Part shown: one piece after another, positions 7,208 through 16,368 of the stretch
How positions within the stretch are numbered: the first letter of the stretch is position 1
Layout: every line of letters begins with the position of its first letter
IMG/VR virus record: IMGVR_UViG_3300030329_003470
Location: 1-64,000 of that record
DNA length: 64,000 bases
Source of the DNA: a virus
Strand: one strand, 5' to 3'
Made by a program: the position numbers and the translations under genes
The notes under the pieces: generated by a model
Databases searched by the model: none
Told to the model about the DNA's origin: nothing
The model's input: the letters and a program-made list of their open reading frames with translations, nothing else

Positions 7208-8651
7208 AATCTATCTTTTCTATATTATACGGATAATTTGCCTCTTTGTAAAACTTTTTTCTTTGTGTTAAGTGTCTTTTTGCAAACTTGCAACTGCTGG
7301 TAATATCCCAAATCTGCACATTGTCTTTATCTTCTGCTTTACGAATACCTCGTCCTATGCTCTGTATAACTCTTACGAAAGACTTGCCAGGTTCAATAAG
7401 AACAAGATTGAATATCCTAGGAATATTAATACCAACAGATGCGACCCCATAAGTCGCAATAATGATTTTGTTTTGTGTTGTAGACACTTCATCGTAGTGT
7501 TCTTTCCTTTCTGTATTTTTAGTTGATCCTGATATAAACACAGAATCTTTTAATTTTTTTTGTAGTATTTCTCCCGCGGATATTCTGTCTACTAAAATTA
7601 GTGTGTTTCCTGATGAAGAAATATCTTTTATAGTTTGTGCAATCCAGGTCATCCTGTTGCTATCCGTAGTTAGCCATTTTAATTCTTCTTGGTAGTTTTT
7701 GAACATTGGGTGGTCTTGTGTTTGTAAAATATTTACATGGCATTGTGCAAGTACACCCTTGTCTTGTAATTCTTTAGCAGGAAGTTTGTTTATAACTTCA
7801 CCAATAGAAACTTTAATACCCATAAATTCAAATTCTGCTTTAGGTACTGTGCCTGTTAATCCCCAACGTATACCGCAGTGTGCAAATGGTCCTGTTAATA
7901 ATCTTTTAAGCACATCTGCTTTTGCCATATGTACTTCGTCTATTATTACAGTATTAATACCTTCGCAAAATTCTTTAAACTCAGTGCTGTGTTGATCTTT
8001 TGATCTTTTTTCTAATACATTTAAAGATTGCCAAGTTGCTATTGTGTTATATCTTCCTACTTCTTTTCTATCTCCAAAATAAACACCTGTATCTAAATTA
8101 CAAGCAAGAAAGTCTTCTTCTGTTTGTGTAACTAAACTTTTGTTTGGAACTATTGTTATTGTACGTCCATAAGGTTCAACCAACTGGCACAGTGCCGCAG
8201 TAATAATGGTCTTACCTGCACCAGTGGCGATCTCTTGTATACATTGTGGGTTTTCTATAAACTTGTTTATAGTTTCCACTTGATAGTCTCTTAATTCTAT
8301 ATTTTGTCCAGCACATGGATGATTCTCTGGCCATTGTATATTAGACAAATAATCTTTGTTTATTGCATTAAATTGAAAATCGTGTTTAGTTCTTTGATCC
8401 TCAAAGTCAACATATACTCCTGCTTCTTCAAGTATAGGAAGTATTTGTTCAACAAGACTCAAATATGTTGTACCACCTAAACCAAAAAATGCAATTTTAC
8501 CATCCCATCTGCCTAACTTAACAGAGGGTAAATGAAATGCATATGGAACTTGGTATTTGAATTTATTGTGTAAACGTTGTCTCCATTTAAGATCTAGATT
8601 CTCAAATTTTACGTTTACTTCATCTTTAATTACTAATTTACACGAACTCAT
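7182..8651 (-). CDS. uvsW: UvsW recombination helicase
   Basis: The 489 residues compare with about 503 in T4. It is a superfamily 2 helicase: RDYQ at 121-124, Walker A ATGAGKT at 142-148, Walker B DEVH, motif III LTGT, and motif VI QSIGRGIRK. T4 UvsW unwinds R-loops and regresses stalled forks, moving replication from origin-dependent to recombination-dependent mode. The first 110 residues form the small DNA-binding domain before the helicase core. ATG overlaps the stop of the HARP-like gene (ATGA), so the two should be made together. Confidence 0.95.
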   Translation of the reverse strand: MSSCKLVIKDEVNVKFENLDLKWRQRLHNKFKYQVPYAFHLPSVKLGRWDGKIAFFGLGGTTYLSLVEQILPILEEAGVYVDFEDQRTKHDFQFNAINKDYLSNIQWPENHPCAGQNIELRDYQVETINKFIENPQCIQEIATGAGKTIITAALCQLVEPYGRTITIVPNKSLVTQTEEDFLACNLDTGVYFGDRKEVGRYNTIATWQSLNVLEKRSKDQHSTEFKEFCEGINTVIIDEVHMAKADVLKRLLTGPFAHCGIRWGLTGTVPKAEFEFMGIKVSIGEVINKLPAKELQDKGVLAQCHVNILQTQDHPMFKNYQEELKWLTTDSNRMTWIAQTIKDISSSGNTLILVDRISAGEILQKKLKDSVFISGSTKNTERKEHYDEVSTTQNKIIIATYGVASVGINIPRIFNLVLIEPGKSFVRVIQSIGRGIRKAEDKDNVQIWDITSSCKFAKRHLTQRKKFYKEANYPYNIEKIDYENPYTGK

Positions 8652-9994
8652 AGTTTTATTATAATGTTATCATGCCATTCCCAACTTGATGGCCTATGAT
8701 CATTATAATACAACGTTTTAGGTAAAGAATCAAGAAATCTTTTTAGGTTGTCTGTTCCAGCAGTGTAATAACCGCCGCCTATAGCAATTAGTGATGCTTT
8801 TGGTTTTATTTTTGATTTTATTAATGCTCTTGGTATTCTATTTCTTACAAATATTACTTTTGTTTCTTTGTCAATATATTTGAATTGTTTACTCAATTGA
8901 TGAACTTCATATAATATTTGGAATTGTGATTCTTCCATTTTACCTACAATATTATCGTTGTATTCGCAGTGTTCTTCTGTTGGTTTTTTTGGTTCTTTAA
9001 TATCAAAACCAAAAGACATATTTTTGTTTTCTATACCATGGCGTTCAAATGTTTTTAACCATTGTGACCATTCATCTGCATCTTCTTTTGAATTAGGATC
9101 GCCACTTACAGGCATAACAATAGGAAAACAATCTAGTTCTGATAGTCCTGCAAGTACATCATCTCTGCTGTATTCGTTTCGGTCAATCCATAGTTTATGA
9201 TAACTTCCGTGAGCAATTTTGCCACCTAGTTTTGACCAGGCCTTAACTTTAATATTTCTAGGATCAATACCAAAGTTTTTTAAACTATCAACTTGTAATA
9301 ATATTTTTTTATCTTTTAAATTGTTATTCCAATACTCGTCTAATGATTCAGATGCATTATCAATTACAATCTGGTCTCCAATAAGTCTTGCTTTAGGTTG
9401 TTTGTAGCCTTCAATTTCTTTTCTTACTGTGTAGTAATCATCAAGTAATGTTTGATCAACAAATTTAAAATCGTATCTAATTGCAATTAAAGTTAGATAA
9501 TATGTTGTAACATCAGTTTGTTTAAACGTCCACACTTTAGATTCACCTTCGTATTTTGCATATCCACCCGGTAATCCTTTTTTATCTTTTAGATGTCTAA
9601 TTAACGTAACAATTTTTTTATTGTAAGGAAAACGTAGTTCTATTTTTGGTTCTTCGTCTGTGTCGTCAATATATTTTTCTATGCTTTTTACAAAACTTAT
9701 TACCCTAAAAGGCTCTTCATATTTTGGACTATCTAATAAACTTTTAATATCCATACCATGTTTTTGAAACTTTGTTAGGTATCTTTTGAGAATTACCAGT
9801 GCTAATTTGGCCTGTTTTTCAGTCCAAGCATACTGAGCCTCCGCTAGAGATTTTACAGTTTCAAAATCTTTGTGATGAGGCTTAATCAGTGTATTTGGCG
9901 TTTTTGGGCCATGGTGCCAAAAATAATCATTATATGCTAATATTTTAAGTGCTTCGTTAATAGTTTTTGGGTTTTCTGTATGCATTTCGCTCAT
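8648..9994 (-). CDS. HARP-like protein coupled to uvsW
   Basis: The protein has 448 residues. Residues 118-172 (ELRFPYNKKIV, then GYAKYEGESKVWTF) resemble the HARP domain of SMARCAL1, in which a PYN or PYD strand is followed by W.F. That domain gives fork and annealing activity to SNF2-type annealing helicases. The C-terminal half has mixed alpha/beta segments (KILLQVDSLKNFGI, SKLGGKIAH, ASLIAIGGGYYTAGTDN) reminiscent of the HMG-motif-free helper regions of helicases, but no Walker motif is visible. The gene ends inside the uvsW start, so it is probably a separate fork-recognition partner of UvsW. The sigma70-type promoter at 10014-10041 precedes it. HARP assignment is my reading and needs a profile search. 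Confidence 0.6.
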   Translation of the reverse strand: MSEMHTENPKTINEALKILAYNDYFWHHGPKTPNTLIKPHHKDFETVKSLAEAQYAWTEKQAKLALVILKRYLTKFQKHGMDIKSLLDSPKYEEPFRVISFVKSIEKYIDDTDEEPKIELRFPYNKKIVTLIRHLKDKKGLPGGYAKYEGESKVWTFKQTDVTTYYLTLIAIRYDFKFVDQTLLDDYYTVRKEIEGYKQPKARLIGDQIVIDNASESLDEYWNNNLKDKKILLQVDSLKNFGIDPRNIKVKAWSKLGGKIAHGSYHKLWIDRNEYSRDDVLAGLSELDCFPIVMPVSGDPNSKEDADEWSQWLKTFERHGIENKNMSFGFDIKEPKKPTEEHCEYNDNIVGKMEESQFQILYEVHQLSKQFKYIDKETKVIFVRNRIPRALIKSKIKPKASLIAIGGGYYTAGTDNLKRFLDSLPKTLYYNDHRPSSWEWHDNIIIKL

Positions 9995-10013
9995 GTGTTT
10001 CTAGATAATTAAT

Positions 10014-10041
10014 AGTATAACATAATGGTAATTTTTGTCAA
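10014..10041 (-). promoter_or_regulatory. Sigma70-type promoter for the HARP-uvsW operon
   Basis: Reverse strand: TTGACA at 10036-10041, 16-base spacer, TATACT at 10014-10019. It leaves a short leader of about 12 bases before ATG 9994 with no Shine-Dalgarno sequence. Confidence 0.65.
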
Positions 10042-10044
10042 CCT

Positions 10045-10512
10045 ATGAAAAAACGTGTAAAAAGTCAAAGAAAAACACTAAAAAAACAGTTTAAGAGAAC
10101 TCTAACTGTTAAAGAAGGAGTGACTGCATATAAACCCACTCCGTTAGTTGCGGCACACTGGTATAGAAGATTAAATCAGTTGCTATTCAACAATAGATTA
10201 AGTGGTTGCGAAATACAAATTAAGAAACTACATCACGACTGGGGCAGATGTGTTGCTGATTGGGACAATAGACATTGTAGAAAAGGTACGTTCAATCAAA
10301 GAATTATTCCCTTCTATAAAACAGAAGTATTCTTTAGAATTGAATTACATTGTAAATTTCCAAAATGGAAAGACTTTATTGAAACATTAGCACACGAAAT
10401 GGTACATTTATATCAAATGCAAGTCATGAAAGACCCATATTCTAACCATAACGAAAAATTTTATTCTTTTAGAGATAAGTTTACTCAGGTTGGTTTAAGA
10501 CTTTATCGTTAA
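10045..10512 (+). CDS. SprT-like zinc metalloprotease
   Basis: The protein has 155 residues with a basic N-terminal tail (MKKRVKSQRKTLKKQFKR) that suggests DNA contact. The zinc site is HEMVH at 117-121, with a further His at 135 in SNHNEKF. SprT/Spartan proteases remove proteins cross-linked to DNA, a role that fits beside repair genes; the family also contains simple metallopeptidases. It faces the glycan island and overlaps its last left-arm gene by 32 bases. Confidence 0.8.
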   Translation: MKKRVKSQRKTLKKQFKRTLTVKEGVTAYKPTPLVAAHWYRRLNQLLFNNRLSGCEIQIKKLHHDWGRCVADWDNRHCRKGTFNQRIIPFYKTEVFFRIELHCKFPKWKDFIETLAHEMVHLYQMQVMKDPYSNHNEKFYSFRDKFTQVGLRLYR

Positions 10513-11260
10513 ACTCTTTATAAGTCATTAAAAAACTATTTCCAACATCATATCCTGTTTGTACGTTGTGTAAGTATTCAGGCGGATTATCGTGGACTAT
10601 TGTAAAATTACAATAAGGTCTTTGCTTAAGATGATCCCTATACCATTTTAACCAATTATCAAATATTGTATCACCATGCCTAGGACCATAATGTTCAGTG
10701 TCTTGGTATATGTTATTAAGTTGATTTTTGCCATAGTCTCTAAAGTCAAACCCTATTAGATATAAATTTTTGTGTCCGTGTACACAGGCAGTCCAAATTG
10801 CTTGGTTGCCACTTATGGAATATGGATTGTCTGGAATTAAATGTAACACAGGCGGCCCACCTTTAGGGTGTCGATTAACTTCAAGTGACGGAGCATAGTG
10901 AAAACATTTTTCATATACTTTGTCTTTAACCATTGTATTTGTTACCTGTGCATCAATACTAAAAATATAATCTGGAATAAAATCTCGATATAAAGCATTA
11001 CAACCATAGGTTTGTCCTGTTGCTTTTAACGTAGTTAAATCAAAATCTTTACGCGAAGGACCGTTTCCTATAATATAAGCATTACCTCTAGGAACTGCTT
11101 TAACTCGGTCTTCGTAGTATCCTTTTTCTATAATTTTTTTACCTTTACGAAGAATTGTATTAACAGTAATAGTTTCACCCGTATAAGGTTGCCATTCAAT
11201 TGGCTCTTTGTGTCTTGCTTTTCTACGCCAATTAACTTGATTATAATGTTTTCTGTCCAT
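10481..11260 (-). CDS. DUF115/sialyltransferase-like protein
   Basis: The protein has 259 residues. AYIIGNGPSRKDFD (about 62-75) is a nucleotide-binding glycine loop like those in DUF115 and GT42 sialyltransferases, followed by the Asp-containing strand DYIFSIDAQV and by IWTACVHGHKNLYLIGFDF. These families move sugars or handle nucleotide-activated acids. It closes the left arm of the glycan island and overlaps the methyltransferase gene by 20 bases. Substrate unknown. Confidence 0.6.
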   Translation of the reverse strand: MDRKHYNQVNWRRKARHKEPIEWQPYTGETITVNTILRKGKKIIEKGYYEDRVKAVPRGNAYIIGNGPSRKDFDLTTLKATGQTYGCNALYRDFIPDYIFSIDAQVTNTMVKDKVYEKCFHYAPSLEVNRHPKGGPPVLHLIPDNPYSISGNQAIWTACVHGHKNLYLIGFDFRDYGKNQLNNIYQDTEHYGPRHGDTIFDNWLKWYRDHLKQRPYCNFTIVHDNPPEYLHNVQTGYDVGNSFLMTYKEFNDKVLNQPE

Positions 11261-11864
11261 ATTTTTTAAATGTATAAACGTTTTCTTGTTTTTTTGTTAA
11301 CAGCCATTCTTGGTTTTGCAAAAACCAAACCACATCATCTACATCAGCAGACGTGCTGTAATCAGTTAGTCCTAATACGTTATATTCTTTTGGGTTTGTA
11401 AAACTACCTTCTGTCTCATCATAAGTTTGATGACGAAGAATTATGTAGTTTGCATTAATTTTTTGCAAAATACGATTTAAATGTTCTTTCCATTGTGTTC
11501 CAAAAAACGGAATCAATCCAAGCATAAAAAGAACATCTGTATCAATAGTTTCATCTACTTCGTCTATTGTACTATAAAATTTTGTGTTTGGTAGTAGTTT
11601 GGCACACACTTTTATAAAATCTTTGTTTGGATCAATACCGTGTGTTGTTTGTAAATTAAATTTTTCTAAAGCATAAGCATTAGAAATTCCTAACCAAATC
11701 CCAACGTCAACACATTTTTTATCTTGAAGAATATCTTTATTAGACTCATATGTAGATTCCCAATGACGATCCATTGAACTTTTACATTGTTCGTAGAATT
11801 GATCAAGTGTTGTTACACTTTTAACTTTATTAAAAGACTGTACTAAAAACTTTTTATCTGTCAT
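11241..11864 (-). CDS. SAM-dependent methyltransferase-like protein
   Basis: The protein has 207 residues. CVDVGIWLGISNAYAL resembles motif I of class I methyltransferases (VDIGxxxG) and HGIDPNKDFI resembles the acidic motif II region that binds the SAM ribose. The DTDVLFMLGLIPFF segment fits motif IV. Overlaps both neighbours, four bases on the upstream side. Probably methylates a glycan or lipid intermediate; assignment is moderate because motif I is atypical. Confidence 0.6.
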   Translation of the reverse strand: MTDKKFLVQSFNKVKSVTTLDQFYEQCKSSMDRHWESTYESNKDILQDKKCVDVGIWLGISNAYALEKFNLQTTHGIDPNKDFIKVCAKLLPNTKFYSTIDEVDETIDTDVLFMLGLIPFFGTQWKEHLNRILQKINANYIILRHQTYDETEGSFTNPKEYNVLGLTDYSTSADVDDVVWFLQNQEWLLTKKQENVYTFKKYGQKTL

Positions 11865-12733
11865 TTTAAATATTTTTCCTCTAATTGTTTTTTAATTCTT
11901 TTCCATGGTTTACCTTTTGCTATCTCATCTGGCCACCATTCAGTATATGCTAACTGATTTGCCCATGTTTGTCTATCTGGTCTTTCTGGATTATTAATAT
12001 TAGCAAGTGATTTATTACCAACATCATAACTTAAACTAGCCTCTGAAACAAATACAGGCACACCATTAAACACAGATTGCATAGCAGGATTACTTGAATA
12101 GTTAACAACGGCCCAAGCACTTTTTAATCTCTTGTTAAAATCGGTATCGTCATATGTATTTCTATCTCTAACAGGATGAACTACTTTTACATTTTCAAAC
12201 TTTTTAGTGTCTATGTGTATATTATTTCTTGGGTGTGGTCTAATTACTATTGTTCTTTTACTGTATTTTCTTATCTCTGTAATTTGTTGTTCAAACCATT
12301 TTTGCATTGGAGGATTATTTCTCCATTGATGACTATTGTGATGTTGTCCACAAATAATTATTTCTTCACCTACGTGTGTCCATGGTTTAAGATCTATATT
12401 AAATTTTTTCCAACGTTCACCATCAACATCTTTGTTAACAAAATCTGCTTCTCTGTTAATACCATTAATTCCAATTTTCCAAGTTTCGTTCCTTTTTATT
12501 CCACCAACTTCAACTACTATAACAGGTTTATTTTTTGTTCGGTAGTTCTCCCATATTGGACGATAATGAGCCATTCTACCTTGCCATAACACCGACCATA
12601 TTACTGCTACATCACAGTTGTCGTCTTTATCTATAAGAACTGTATCGCCAGCATCTTGCATACTTTTTATTAAAGAACCAAATATAGGTTTAGAATTAAG
12701 TGGTCCGTATCTTGTAAAACAACTTATTTTCAT
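11861..12733 (-). CDS. GT-B-like glycan protein, paralogue A
   Basis: The protein has 290 residues with two Rossmann-like halves. IVIRPHPRNNI (about 158-168) is the basic loop typical of capsule/CDP-glycerol-type transferases, and AVVNYSSNPAMQSVFNGVPVFV is the nucleotide-sugar binding region of a GT-B fold. The tail NPERPDRQTWANQLAYTEWW is shared with three other proteins in this island. It probably transfers a sugar or polyol phosphate to a surface glycan. ATGA coupling to the upstream GT-A gene. Confidence 0.65.
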   Translation of the reverse strand: MKISCFTRYGPLNSKPIFGSLIKSMQDAGDTVLIDKDDNCDVAVIWSVLWQGRMAHYRPIWENYRTKNKPVIVVEVGGIKRNETWKIGINGINREADFVNKDVDGERWKKFNIDLKPWTHVGEEIIICGQHHNSHQWRNNPPMQKWFEQQITEIRKYSKRTIVIRPHPRNNIHIDTKKFENVKVVHPVRDRNTYDDTDFNKRLKSAWAVVNYSSNPAMQSVFNGVPVFVSEASLSYDVGNKSLANINNPERPDRQTWANQLAYTEWWPDEIAKGKPWKRIKKQLEEKYLK

Positions 12734-13599
12734 TTATTTTTCCAGTAATCAACTTTTGTCATTTTAGGTGTTTTTCTAATATCTTCTGCACGTGAACTTT
12801 TAAAAGTTTTTCTATCTCCCTTAAAGTGATCAATGTAAAGTCCAAGTTCACTATTAACAAAAACATGATGTCCTTTTACACCTTTAGAATAACCAATATC
12901 ATTTACTTTTGCATTATGTTTTTGTTTATATTCTTTAGTCATGTGCCAAAATAGAAATGAATCATGCCATTCAAGTAAGTCAAATATACTTGCAGAAGTA
13001 TAAAGTTTTTCCCAATCTGTAACAAAATTTTGTACTAATGGATGTTTAATATTGTAACAAACAAGTCCACATTCTGGATATTTGTTACTGCCTATTTTAT
13101 TTTCTCTGCCAAGATATGTAACTAGTGTGTTGTTTGGACACAGTTCTTCTATAAAACTTTTAGGTATGTCTCTGAATGTATATGTGTCATCATCGAGCCA
13201 TATAACATAGTCATAATTTTGATTGTTTCTTATTGCGTGTGTAATACATGATACTTTGTAACTAAATTTTACTGCATTCCACAAATAAGATTCTTTAAAA
13301 GCATCTCTACCGCCTTCAGTTGCTAAACGTGGCGAACGTCTTACGCCATTAGGAATACCCTCAAGTTGACCATTAGCAACAGGATCATTTTTATAATCTT
13401 CTCTAAAATTGTGTAAGTTTGGATTTGCTTTATCAATATCAATCCAATCTATTCTTTTGTCGTCCAATACAGGTTGCTTACCTTGATAGTAAACTGTAAT
13501 TGCAACGTTGGGCCATCTTTGCAAAACAGACTCAACCATTCGTTTTGAATACTTGTCCCAGTCTCCAGGTTTAAATGTTGTAATTACTTTGTATTTCAT
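12730..13599 (-). CDS. GT-A-type glycosyltransferase
   Basis: The protein has 289 residues. YDYVIWLDDDTYTF (about 129-142) carries the D-x-D metal site of GT-A enzymes. The flanking region FKYS to WNAVKFSYKVSCI and the closing WHDSFLFWHM fit sugar transferases that act at the end of a chain. It is ATGA-linked to AsnB upstream and to paralogue A downstream. No membrane segment, so it works on a cytoplasmic intermediate. Confidence 0.7.
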   Translation of the reverse strand: MKYKVITTFKPGDWDKYSKRMVESVLQRWPNVAITVYYQGKQPVLDDKRIDWIDIDKANPNLHNFREDYKNDPVANGQLEGIPNGVRRSPRLATEGGRDAFKESYLWNAVKFSYKVSCITHAIRNNQNYDYVIWLDDDTYTFRDIPKSFIEELCPNNTLVTYLGRENKIGSNKYPECGLVCYNIKHPLVQNFVTDWEKLYTSASIFDLLEWHDSFLFWHMTKEYKQKHNAKVNDIGYSKGVKGHHVFVNSELGLYIDHFKGDRKTFKSSRAEDIRKTPKMTKVDYWKNK

Positions 13600-15380
13600 A
13601 ATTTTATTTTATAAGTTTTAAGCCAGTCATTAATTATCCAAGCAGGTAACAATGCCTTGCCTGCTTTTTGACTTGCCTTAACAATATTTAAATGTGCAGT
13701 TGTGTTGTGTGCATTAATTACACCCAAACGAGATTCATAAAACTTTTTAATTTCTTTACTCATATTCATTGTTAACCAATACCCAATTGGAACAGTCCAT
13801 CCTGTTTTGTATTTGTTAATGATATGTGTAGGTAGATGTTTTTTATATGCAATTTTTGTTAAAAGTTTTGTTTGACTTTTTTGTGGTCCAATTTTTTCAC
13901 TGCTTGGAATATTCATACAATATTGCATAAACATTTTAGTTGCTAACGGAAAACGTCCTTCCATACCATAAGCCATTCCAAATTTATCGTTTCTATTAAA
14001 AAATTCTTCTGGTACTTGAGTTACACAGTCTAATGCCATATAAGAGTTTACTGGATCTTTTGGATTGTATAAGTCATCAGGATACAATTTTAGCATCTCT
14101 TCTTTTATTACGTTCTTGTCTATGTCTCCACCAATGTCTGCTAATAACAACGGTCTTTTTATCCTGTTCATCCATAAACTTACTATGTCACTCCATGATT
14201 CAATTTTTGGTTTGCCAATTTGCCTTACAAGAAAATCAGCACCTTTCATTTTCCAATATTTTGGATAACCTCCTAGTATTTCGTCTCCCATATCTCCTGC
14301 CATTGTAACTACAACTCCATGTTCGTGTAAAACTTTGTTAGTGTAACAATACATTGGCACACTTTGATTATACATAGGTTGCTCCATAAAATACATTGAG
14401 TCATCCCAACACTCAATCATTTTTTGTGGAGTAATTTCTATTTCAGTATGTTTGTATCCTTCTATCTCTGCAAGTGTTTTTGCCGCATTAGCATCACTGT
14501 TAAAATTTTCTTCAGTTATAACATTAGGATTCATTTTATTTGTAAACGTAAGTGCTGGTGGCATTATTTTATTAAGTTCGTGTGCAACTAAACTAGAATC
14601 TAACCCGCCACTTAAGAATACACCAATTTTTCTTTGTCCAATACTACACATTTTAACTGTGTTATGTCCCATTGTTCTAAACTCTTCTGGATTAAACTTT
14701 TCAGTGCTATTTGGTTTTATAAAAATTCTTTTAATATTTTTGATTCTTTTATTTGGTATATCGTAAACTAGTGTTTCACCTGCTAATAATTTTTTAATAT
14801 TACCAAACACTGTATTACGTGTAGCATTTATTCCTGTGTGTGCTAAACAACTCATTGCTAGTTTATCAACTGATCTTGACCCAGGAACTTTGTCTAACAT
14901 ACCTTTTATTTCAGAACCAAACACTAATCCTTGTTTTACTTCAGCATAGTACACAGGTTTTATTCCTGCATGATCTCTGCTTAATGTAATTTGTTTTTTC
15001 TTTGGTTCATAGTAAGCAAACCCGTGCATTGAATCTATCTCTTCTATAAAACTCAATCCAAATTCGTCTAGTCCCCAAGCAAGTAGTTCTGTATCACAAC
15101 CTGTAATACCAGCAAAGCCTTTGCCTTTATACTTTTCTTTTAGTTCGTAGTAGTTGAATATTTCACCATTATATACAAGTGTATTACCTTTAGGTGTTTT
15201 CCATGGTTGTATTGATAGTTGAGGATTTGCCATAATACTTAAAAGATTATGTCCAAGTGTTACATTGTGGTCTGGATCCCACCAAACTTTATTTCCGTCG
15301 GGTCCTCTATGGTCACAAGTTTTAATATAATTTTGAATAAAAGTAGGATCGTGATCAGTTATTCCGTATATACCACACAT
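13596..15380 (-). CDS. asnB: Asparagine synthetase (glutamine-hydrolysing)
   Basis: The 594 residues are about full length for AsnB. The mature N-terminal nucleophile is C2 in MCGIYG, with HRGPDG at 24-29 and YNGEIFN at 70-76. The ATP-pyrophosphatase loop is SGGLDS at 257-262. It transfers ammonia from glutamine to aspartate, or in surface-glycan clusters to the carboxyl of a uronic acid. The second role fits the neighbours, since the gene is flanked by glycosyltransferases and coupled to them. Which acceptor is used cannot be read from the sequence. Confidence 0.9.
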   Translation of the reverse strand: MCGIYGITDHDPTFIQNYIKTCDHRGPDGNKVWWDPDHNVTLGHNLLSIMANPQLSIQPWKTPKGNTLVYNGEIFNYYELKEKYKGKGFAGITGCDTELLAWGLDEFGLSFIEEIDSMHGFAYYEPKKKQITLSRDHAGIKPVYYAEVKQGLVFGSEIKGMLDKVPGSRSVDKLAMSCLAHTGINATRNTVFGNIKKLLAGETLVYDIPNKRIKNIKRIFIKPNSTEKFNPEEFRTMGHNTVKMCSIGQRKIGVFLSGGLDSSLVAHELNKIMPPALTFTNKMNPNVITEENFNSDANAAKTLAEIEGYKHTEIEITPQKMIECWDDSMYFMEQPMYNQSVPMYCYTNKVLHEHGVVVTMAGDMGDEILGGYPKYWKMKGADFLVRQIGKPKIESWSDIVSLWMNRIKRPLLLADIGGDIDKNVIKEEMLKLYPDDLYNPKDPVNSYMALDCVTQVPEEFFNRNDKFGMAYGMEGRFPLATKMFMQYCMNIPSSEKIGPQKSQTKLLTKIAYKKHLPTHIINKYKTGWTVPIGYWLTMNMSKEIKKFYESRLGVINAHNTTAHLNIVKASQKAGKALLPAWIINDWLKTYKIKL

Positions 15381-15381
15381 A

Positions 15382-16368
15382 TTATAATCCTAATTTTGTT
15401 TTAAAACGTTTGAATACTGTACCGTCTCTAACTTCTTTTTCTGTCCATTGTTTGTAACCTAAGTCGTATACCCACTGGTCTCTGTCTGGGTATTCTGGGT
15501 TTTCAATTTTAGATAAATCTTTATTGGCTACAGGCCAAGCAAGTGCAAGATCTGAGGTAACAAAGGTAGGTATTCCACGAATGCAAGAGTCGATGCAGGC
15601 AGTAGAATTGTGAGTAACAACAGCATGACAATTATTTAATGCGTCTTGGTAATTAAATCTATAGTACTTTTTTTCATCTCCTTTAAAAAACTTTTGGCCA
15701 ATTATAACTTCTACACCGTCTTTAGGAAATTCGTCTAATCGTTTTTCCATTGCCGCAACGTGATTTGGATGTGGCCGAACTATAAATTTTCTTTTTGTTA
15801 AAGGTCGAAGTTTCTTGTAAACATCTTTAAACCATTCTATAGGATCAAGTTCGTTCATAGACCAGTTATCACTAGGTTGTAAAACAAAAAGTATTGGATC
15901 ATTAGGATTTAATTTTTTCCACTGAGCATAGTTTATATTCCATATTTTTTTCATTCGTTCCCATCTATCAGGCGGACTGTTATCACTTAAAAAGTTTCCG
16001 TTGTTCATTGGAGAATATAATGCTACACGCCAATGGTGGTTAGGATCTGTTATTGTGTTTCCAAAACTAGATAATATGCCTCCGTCAAATGTAATAATGT
16101 AAATGCCTTTTTTCTTTGCACGTTCAACTAAATCTCTTCGTCTGCCTTTAGTGTGGTGCATTTGTTTTGATCCACCATAACCAAACATACAACCTATCTT
16201 TGTGTGTGGCTCCATTTCGTCTTTTTGCCATTGGCCTTCCATATTTTCGTTTACAATAACAGGTTCATCTCCACAAGCCTTTATACCTTCTGCCATGTAT
16301 TTTAGTAGGTCCCAACTAGCACCTCTACGTCTATCTTTTACTGTTCTTCTAAAAATTTCAACTTTCAT
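15382..16368 (-). CDS. GT-B-like glycan protein, paralogue B
   Basis: The protein has 328 residues and the same plan as paralogue A: FIVRPHPNHVA near 193, AVVTHNSTACIDSCIRGIPTFV near 250, and the tail NPEYPDRDQWVYDLGYKQWT. The first 100 residues include a glycine-rich loop (GCMFGYGGSKQMHHTKGR). The stop is one base before the AsnB start. Expected to act on the same glycan as paralogues A, C and D. Confidence 0.65.
   Translation of the reverse strand: MKVEIFRRTVKDRRRGASWDLLKYMAEGIKACGDEPVIVNENMEGQWQKDEMEPHTKIGCMFGYGGSKQMHHTKGRRRDLVERAKKKGIYIITFDGGILSSFGNTITDPNHHWRVALYSPMNNGNFLSDNSPPDRWERMKKIWNINYAQWKKLNPNDPILFVLQPSDNWSMNELDPIEWFKDVYKKLRPLTKRKFIVRPHPNHVAAMEKRLDEFPKDGVEVIIGQKFFKGDEKKYYRFNYQDALNNCHAVVTHNSTACIDSCIRGIPTFVTSDLALAWPVANKDLSKIENPEYPDRDQWVYDLGYKQWTEKEVRDGTVFKRFKTKLGL

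Noticed and set aside
11241-11864. Calling this methyltransferase an FkbM enzyme
   Set aside because: The DxEG signature of FkbM is missing; only generic SAM-binding features are present.
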